32,127 bases of DNA from Prevotellaceae bacterium. GTDB taxonomy: Bacteria > Bacteroidota > Bacteroidia > Bacteroidales > UBA932. Shown in pieces: positions 27,927-32,127 of the stretch. The DNA lies in assembly GCA_031257315.1 (NCBI GenBank), contig JAIROW010000022.1, forward strand, positions 1 to 32,127. The letters run 5' to 3'. Every line of letters starts with the position of its first letter. Positions within the stretch are counted from its first letter, which is position 1. The notes beneath the pieces were generated by a model. It made no database searches, was not told the DNA's origin, and worked only from the letters and a program-made list of their open reading frames with translations. Made by a program: the position numbers and the translations under genes.

Positions 27927-27958
27927 TTTGTCCAGTTCGTTTTTTTGCTGTACTTTTA
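27927..27958 (+). promoter_or_regulatory. Divergent promoter TTTG-N20-TACTTTTA for the PHP gene
   Basis: TTTG 27927-27930, 20 nt, TACTTTTA 27951-27958 (7 of 8 to TAnnTTTG). Confidence 0.55.
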
Positions 27959-28005
27959 CGCGAAATTTAAAAAATGAATATATGTACTTGTTAAATCGTA
28001 ATATT

Positions 28006-29106
28006 ATGAAAATTAATACATTAAGAATTTGTCTTTTTACTTTTGTCCTTGCCTGTTTCTGCATTTTTAATCTGAACGCACAGTCGTACAGCATTATGGA
28101 AAACAACGAAGTTGTTAAACTTTCAGATATTGAAAAATCGGACGTCAGAAACATTGTAAATATTCCGAATATTTCCGGATATTATACTCTGAAATGCGAT
28201 CTTCACACGCATACCGTATTTTCCGACGGAGACGTATGGCCTGACGTTCGCGTCAAGGAAGCGTGGCAGCACGGGCTTGACGCCATTGCCATTACCGACC
28301 ACATCGAATATCGTCCCCACAAGGACATGCTGAACGGCGACCACAACGAGTCGTATAAAATTGCAAAGAAAAAGGGCGACGCTCTGGGAGTTATAGTGAT
28401 TAAGGGAGCGGAAGTTACACGTTCAAAACCGTTGGGACATTTGAACGCTCTGTTTATACAGGACGCAAATCTTCTCGACGTAAAGGAACCTCTCGACGCA
28501 ATAAACGAAGCCGTAAGACAGGACGCTTTCATTCTTTGGAATCACCCTGGCTGGCCTGACAACAAATCGACCTTATATCCTGTACACGAACAGTTGATAA
28601 AAGATAAAAAAATACACGGAGTTGAAGTATTCAATTACAATGAATATTATCCGGTGGTTTTTGACTGGTGTAAAAACTATTCTCTCGCCTTTACTGCAAA
28701 TTCCGATATTCATTACCTTGTAAAAGAAATGTATGGAGCAAATATACGTCCGATGACGCTGGTTTTTGCATCTGAACGTTCTGAAAAAGGAGTACGCGAC
28801 GCACTGTTTGCCGGCAGAACGGCTGCTTACTTCAACGGTTATCTGGCTGCTAAAACCGAATATCTGTACGGACTGCTGGAAGCTTCGCTGAAAATAAAAT
28901 TAATAAATCCCGAAAAAAGAAAGGTTGAAATAACAAATATCTCGGATATTTCGTACAGAATGACCTGCGGCGACAAACTGTACGTCTTTCCGGCAGGAAA
29001 AGCCATACAGATAGAAATCCCCAAAGAAGGCAAAGTAACTGTAACAAACTGTTTTACGGGAATGAACGAACATCTTGCTTTCAATGTTAGCGACATCAAT
29101 CTGTAA
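28006..29106 (+). CDS. Exported PHP-domain metal-dependent phosphoesterase
   Basis: Start at 28006 gives signal peptide MKINTLRICLFTFVLACFCIFNLNAQS; PHP motifs CDLHTHTVFSDGDVWP, AIAITDHIEYRPH, GAEVTRSKPLGHLNAL, LWNHPGW, TANSDIH. Confidence 0.9.
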   Translation: MKINTLRICLFTFVLACFCIFNLNAQSYSIMENNEVVKLSDIEKSDVRNIVNIPNISGYYTLKCDLHTHTVFSDGDVWPDVRVKEAWQHGLDAIAITDHIEYRPHKDMLNGDHNESYKIAKKKGDALGVIVIKGAEVTRSKPLGHLNALFIQDANLLDVKEPLDAINEAVRQDAFILWNHPGWPDNKSTLYPVHEQLIKDKKIHGVEVFNYNEYYPVVFDWCKNYSLAFTANSDIHYLVKEMYGANIRPMTLVFASERSEKGVRDALFAGRTAAYFNGYLAAKTEYLYGLLEASLKIKLINPEKRKVEITNISDISYRMTCGDKLYVFPAGKAIQIEIPKEGKVTVTNCFTGMNEHLAFNVSDINL

Positions 29107-29114
29107 AAAAATCC

Positions 29115-30005
29115 ATGCAGATACTTTTTCCTGCAAACTGGGAACATTATGAACTGATTGACTGCGGCAATTTTGAAAAACTTGAACGTTTCGGAAAATA
29201 TGTTTTGCGACGTCCCGAACCCAAAGCAGTCTGGGCAAAATCGATGACCGAAACGGAATGGCAAAAGATTTCGGACACAACGTTTACGACAGGCGCAGGA
29301 TTCAACAAATCGGGAAAAGAAGATTCGGGAACATGGACGGGGAAAAAACTTCCCGACCGCTGGACTGTTCAGTATGGATACAAGGGTTTAAACATGAAAC
29401 TTAACGTTGCGTTGACTTCGTTCAAGCACGTTGGCATTTTTCCCGAACAGGCTCCCAACTGGAATTATATTTACGACAGCGTAAAACTTTCGGACATTTC
29501 CAAGCCGCGAATCCTGAATCTTTTTGCCTATACCGGCGCAGCTTCGCTGGCTGCAAAAAGCGCCGGAGCAGACGTTATTCATCTCGATTCGGTCAGGCAG
29601 GTTGTTGGCTGGGCGCGAAAAAACATGGAATCGTCGGGAATGGAAGGCATAAGATGGGTTGTAGAAGACGCTTTGAGGTTTGCAAAACGCGAAGTCCGTC
29701 GCGGCAACCGATATTCGGGTATAATTCTTGACCCTCCGGCATACGGACACGGCGTTGACGGCGAAAAATGGAAACTCGACGAAAATATTCTTGAAATGAT
29801 GAATCTGTGCAGAAATCTGCTTTTACCTGAAAAATCATTTCTTCTGCTCAATCTGTATTCCAACGGTTTTTCGGCTATTGTTGCCGACACTCTGGTTTCC
29901 AGCATATTTACTGATTACAGAGAAAAAACTTTCGGAGAACTCGTTCTGTGCGACCGGTTTGGTAAAAAACTGCCTTTAAGCGTATTTTCAAGACTAAGAT
30001 TATAG
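29115..30005 (+). CDS. Class I SAM-dependent methyltransferase (RlmI/RlmK-like)
   Basis: ILNLFAYTGAASLAAKSAGADVIHLDSVRQVVGWARKN, GIILDPPAYGHG. Confidence 0.92.
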   Translation: MQILFPANWEHYELIDCGNFEKLERFGKYVLRRPEPKAVWAKSMTETEWQKISDTTFTTGAGFNKSGKEDSGTWTGKKLPDRWTVQYGYKGLNMKLNVALTSFKHVGIFPEQAPNWNYIYDSVKLSDISKPRILNLFAYTGAASLAAKSAGADVIHLDSVRQVVGWARKNMESSGMEGIRWVVEDALRFAKREVRRGNRYSGIILDPPAYGHGVDGEKWKLDENILEMMNLCRNLLLPEKSFLLLNLYSNGFSAIVADTLVSSIFTDYREKTFGELVLCDRFGKKLPLSVFSRLRL

Positions 30006-30011
30006 ACAGTT

Positions 30012-30070
30012 TTGCTGAAAGCAATAATCTTTATAACCGCAGGTCGTTGACCTTCGGAAGAAACACTGAG
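30012..30070 (+). repeat. Two-hairpin dispersed element, copy 2
   Basis: TTGCT-GAA-AGCAA ... ataaCCGCAGGT-cgttg-ACCTTCGGaagaaacactgag, related to 3848-3906. Confidence 0.75.
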
Positions 30071-30080
30071 TCATTTCTTT

Positions 30081-30121
30081 CTATTACATGGAGATGCACG
30101 GCTTGCGTCTCCACGTAATAG
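30081..30121. terminator. Strong hairpin between convergent genes, probable bidirectional terminator
   Basis: CTATTAC-a-TGGAGATGCA-cggct-TGCGTCTCCA-c-GTAATAG. Confidence 0.65.
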
Positions 30122-30128
30122 TGAGCAT

Positions 30129-30566
30129 TTATTTAAAAATCCAGTATCGCTGCAATACATAATTATAACATAATGAAACGATTATATCGACAATAACTCT
30201 GCATATCCGGTAATCGACATTTGCCAGCGTAACAAAAATATATGTTCCGGCGGTTTTTAATGCTATACTGCTGACAAGCACAAATATAAACCTCAATAAC
30301 TGCTGGGAAAACGAAAACCGGTATTTTACATTTTTGCGTAAAAAAGCCCATCTTTTGTTTAACGAAAAATTAACCGCAGCGCCAAACATACAAGCCGCAG
30401 CAATTGAAATTGTATAATGTATTCCGGCATATTCGGTCAGTAACAGCATTATAGCATAATCGAACATGCCGCCAGCAAATGCAGAAAATTGAGCTTTGGC
30501 AAACATTTTCAAGCGATTGAAGCCGGTTGTGCCGAATTTATCCGTAGCCTGTACGTATTTTGTCAT
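30129..30566 (-). CDS. GtrA-family membrane protein
   Basis: FAKAQFSAFAGGMFDYAIMLLLTEYAGIHYTISIAAACMFGAAVNFSLNKRWAF; four TM segments. Confidence 0.9.
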   Translation of the reverse strand: MTKYVQATDKFGTTGFNRLKMFAKAQFSAFAGGMFDYAIMLLLTEYAGIHYTISIAAACMFGAAVNFSLNKRWAFLRKNVKYRFSFSQQLLRFIFVLVSSIALKTAGTYIFVTLANVDYRICRVIVDIIVSLCYNYVLQRYWIFK

Positions 30567-30592
30567 TCACTGTTTTATATAGAGCGGAGCTG

Positions 30593-31285
30593 TTACAATT
30601 TTGTCGAACGTTCTTCTCTGTCGCGGTGGTCAGCCATTTTCAACAGTTTTATAAAATCGTCTATATTGACGAGAAACAGAATTATACATGCAAATGCTCC
30701 GGTATAGATTATGGAACCCTGCAAAACGGTTTCGAGTACAAGAAACAGCGATATGATTATGCGTACTTCCGTCGGTCCGAGCAAACCGGAGTCGATAGTG
30801 TATTTGCCTGTTATTTTGTACCTTAGCAGCGCCGTCATCATTGCCCATCCGTACATTACGACAAATACGAATCCCAGCAGTTCCCACTTGCCTCCAACAT
30901 AAACGATGTAGCCGTAACCCATCAGTATATTTGTCAGCCAGTCAACAGTAAAGTCAAGCGAAAAACCGTACCATTTTCGCGGTTTATTGCGCATGTAAGC
31001 CAGCCGTCCGTCAAGCGAGTCGCCAAACCAGTTAATCGCAAGCCCCAGAACGCCGAGCAGCAGAAAAATTCTGGAAAAATACGTTGCAAGCACAAATCCC
31101 GTCGCCGTAACAAAACTGCCTGCCAGTCCGAGTGTTGTGAGCATGTCGGAACTGACTCGTTTCGGCACGTGCCGAAGCAGGAATACAATGAGATTCTGTT
31201 CGCCTGTTTTTAGAAGGTTTGTCCGGTCTCTGTCCGCAGATATTTTGGACAGAATGTCTGTTTTCTCGTAATTAGAATTGTTCAT
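30593..31285 (-). CDS. CDP-alcohol phosphatidyltransferase family protein
   Basis: DSLDGRLAYMRNKPRKWYGFSLDFTVD fits D-x2-D-G-x2-A-R-x9-G-x3-D-x3-D except R replaced by Y. Confidence 0.87.
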   Translation of the reverse strand: MNNSNYEKTDILSKISADRDRTNLLKTGEQNLIVFLLRHVPKRVSSDMLTTLGLAGSFVTATGFVLATYFSRIFLLLGVLGLAINWFGDSLDGRLAYMRNKPRKWYGFSLDFTVDWLTNILMGYGYIVYVGGKWELLGFVFVVMYGWAMMTALLRYKITGKYTIDSGLLGPTEVRIIISLFLVLETVLQGSIIYTGAFACIILFLVNIDDFIKLLKMADHRDREERSTKL

Positions 31286-31590
31286 CTCTAAAATTATTAA
31301 TTAATTGTTGTGTAAAAATAATTTTCTTATGTTTTATGTTCTAAAAATGTATCGATTATAAAATATAAGAAAATATTGTTTCATTATTGTTTCATATAAG
31401 ATGCAAAAACGTTTAAATAGTTTATGTTGGGATATAAAAAATTTGCTGGCAGGTTTTTGCTAAAAATTATACATATTTTCAGCAATCACCGTATATTTGC
31501 AGTCGAAATTCATAGATTCGATATTTATCGAAAAAATAATAATGCGGTAAATGTAGCAGGCAAGCAATCGGAGATAATCAGACTGATGTA

Positions 31591-31620
31591 TCGTATAAAC
31601 AGGAATCGCTTGTTATACGA
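31591..31620. repeat. Inverted repeat TCGTATAA...TTATACGA
   Basis: 8-bp outer stem with partly paired inner arms. Confidence 0.6.
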
Positions 31621-31665
31621 CGTAGGGTAGGGTAGGGGCGTACCCCATTATTTTATACTTATATT

Positions 31666-32127
31666 TTAATGACAAAAATTTATCATTTCCAAATTGTTTT
31701 CTATACAATATTTTATGTTTTCCATTATTCCTTTTATGTGTATATAAGCACACCCCTTGTCCTCATCTTCATCATCTCCGTCCATCAATTGTTCCACTTC
31801 ATTATTATTTATTTTTATATGTTCCATTTTTTTATCCAACTCAATAAGTTTGTCCTTATTCAATACATTTATCACAGGCCAATCGTCTATTGGAGGAATG
31901 TCAAATGGTATTGGTTCGTCAATAAATAATAAAGAGCCATTGACTTCCAAATCCTTAACGCCAAAATCTTCCGAAAGGTATTTATCTATTAAATCCGTTT
32001 CATAACCCAATTTTATTTCCTGCGTATATGGCAGTTTTTTACCCAACGCATCGCAAATACAAACAAGAGCATAGCCATACGCAAAATTTGATTTTTTATC
32101 ATATGGTTTATTTTTAATAATATCCTC
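31666..32127 (-). CDS. Hypothetical acidic protein, truncated by right window edge
   Basis: Frame stays open past the TTG at 32046: ...EDIIKNKPYDKKSNFAYGYALVCICDALGKKLPYTQEIKLGYE... to the window end. Confidence 0.75.
   Translation of the reverse strand, partial: EDIIKNKPYDKKSNFAYGYALVCICDALGKKLPYTQEIKLGYETDLIDKYLSEDFGVKDLEVNGSLLFIDEPIPFDIPPIDDWPVINVLNKDKLIELDKKMEHIKINNNEVEQLMDGDDEDEDKGCAYIHIKGIMENIKYCIENNLEMINFCH

Overview
Chromosomal window from a Bacteroidetes/Bacteroidales-type genome. I recognise about 25 genes. From left to right: a minus-strand block of recR, waaA/kdtA, a histidine phosphatase and a small lipoprotein; an approximately 1.7 kb non-coding, repeat-rich spacer; a five-gene plus-strand SusC/SusD-type operon (TIG/NHL lipoprotein, SusC, SusD, and two modular CBM6/LamG-like surface lipoproteins) with no enzyme gene; a minus-strand run of a WG-repeat protein, MacB-type permease, HlyD-type adaptor, TolC-like protein, DUF4491-like protein, hemerythrin and LuxR-type pseudo-response regulator; tRNA-Arg(CCG); ispE, rhomboid protease and ABC-2 permease (minus); an exported PHP phosphoesterase and SAM methyltransferase (plus); GtrA and CDP-alcohol phosphatidyltransferase (minus); and a truncated hypothetical ORF at the right edge. 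The most unusual material is in the 3.5-5.16 kb spacer: an array of short hairpins, direct copies of an approximately 130-bp element in which one hairpin loop is inverted between copies (TTC vs GAA), a 28-bp perfect palindrome, a near-consensus sigma54-like promoter whose predicted start falls inside a 35-nt (AG)n tract, and two strong leader hairpins ahead of the SusCD-type operon. All calls come from reading the sequence only; no database or folding run was possible.
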